A DNA stretch of 5,332 bases from Neptuniibacter sp. (GTDB lineage Bacteria > Pseudomonadota > Gammaproteobacteria > Pseudomonadales > Balneatricaceae), in assembly GCA_030149405.1 (NCBI GenBank), contig JASBRM010000140.1, positions 1-5,332 on the forward strand. Direction: 5' to 3'. The stretch's first letter is position 1. Each line of letters begins with the position of its first letter. Under the pieces are notes generated by a model. That model was not told the origin of the DNA. It searched no databases and was given only the letters and a program-made list of their open reading frames with translations. This document shows, one piece after another, positions 5,278 to 5,332 of the stretch. A program made the translations under genes and the position numbers.

Positions 5278-5332
5278 ATGACTTTGCCTAAGCAAACCAT
5301 TAAACCCTCAGAACAGTTAGAAAAGCTGTTTG
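5278..5332 (+). CDS. start of an unidentified protein gene, 3' end outside the window
   Basis: ATG 5278 opens a frame that runs to the window edge, giving 18 residues: MTLPKQTIKPSEQLEKLF. An in-frame TAA at 5254-5256 bounds it upstream; TTG 5269 is the only other start candidate. The ribosome binding site is weak (a GGA only 2 nt ahead of ATG). The start is hydrophilic, so there is no signal peptide or TM segment at the N-terminus. It is too short to assign to a family. Being divergent from glnN and behind a terminator and -10 box, it is a plausible partner in the regulation of this region. Confidence 0.5.
   Translation, partial: MTLPKQTIKPSEQLEKLF

Noticed and set aside
5237..5281. 14-codon ORF (ATG 5237) whose TGA overlaps the ATG at 5278 as ATGA, like a translationally coupled leader peptide
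   Set aside because: No ribosome binding site precedes it, its peptide has no telling composition, and the consensus -10 box lies inside it, so the likely transcript starts after its ATG.

Overview
The window looks like chromosomal DNA from a marine-type Gammaproteobacterium, perhaps from the Oceanospirillaceae/Oceanospirillales. I infer this from the moderate-to-low GC content, the mix of conserved small gammaproteobacterial proteins (a CPXCG Cys-rich protein and a DUF502 protein), the c-di-GMP enzyme, and a type III glutamine synthetase. The lineage is an inference from gene content only. I see no phage, transposon, CRISPR, tRNA or rRNA.

Layout, left to right. (1) The 3' part of a GGDEF-EAL protein on + (1-1010), cut off by the window edge; its EAL domain keeps its catalytic residues. 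(2) A tiny secreted or membrane protein on + (1109-1306), which I start at a TTG because a Shine-Dalgarno sequence sits just ahead of it. (3) Three + genes: an acidic 72-aa protein, a 65-aa four-to-five-cysteine CPXCG protein 21 bp behind it, and a 201-aa DUF502 two-TM membrane protein. The first two are probably one transcript. (4) A convergent junction at 2588-2723 with hairpins for both directions; the clearest is a minus-strand rho-independent terminator. (5) A large minus-strand gene (2724-4898) for a complete type III glutamine synthetase (GlnN), the ammonium-assimilating enzyme. (6) A 379-bp divergent intergenic region (4899-5277). (7) The first 18 codons of an unidentified + gene at the right edge.

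The intergenic region in (6) is the most interesting part. Toward glnN it carries a GG-N10-GC element that fits a sigma-54 promoter, the expected type for a nitrogen-regulated synthetase. The predicted transcript start falls at an 8-bp inverted repeat. Across the region AT-rich motifs recur (TAAATAAGGC and variants; CATGCCCGAT twice), as if a regulatory module had been duplicated and then diverged. On the + strand there is a good intrinsic terminator at 5197-5221 that no upstream + gene explains. It is preceded by a foldable hairpin and a sigma-70-like promoter, which suggests either a roughly 60-nt small RNA or an attenuator leader for the gene at 5278.
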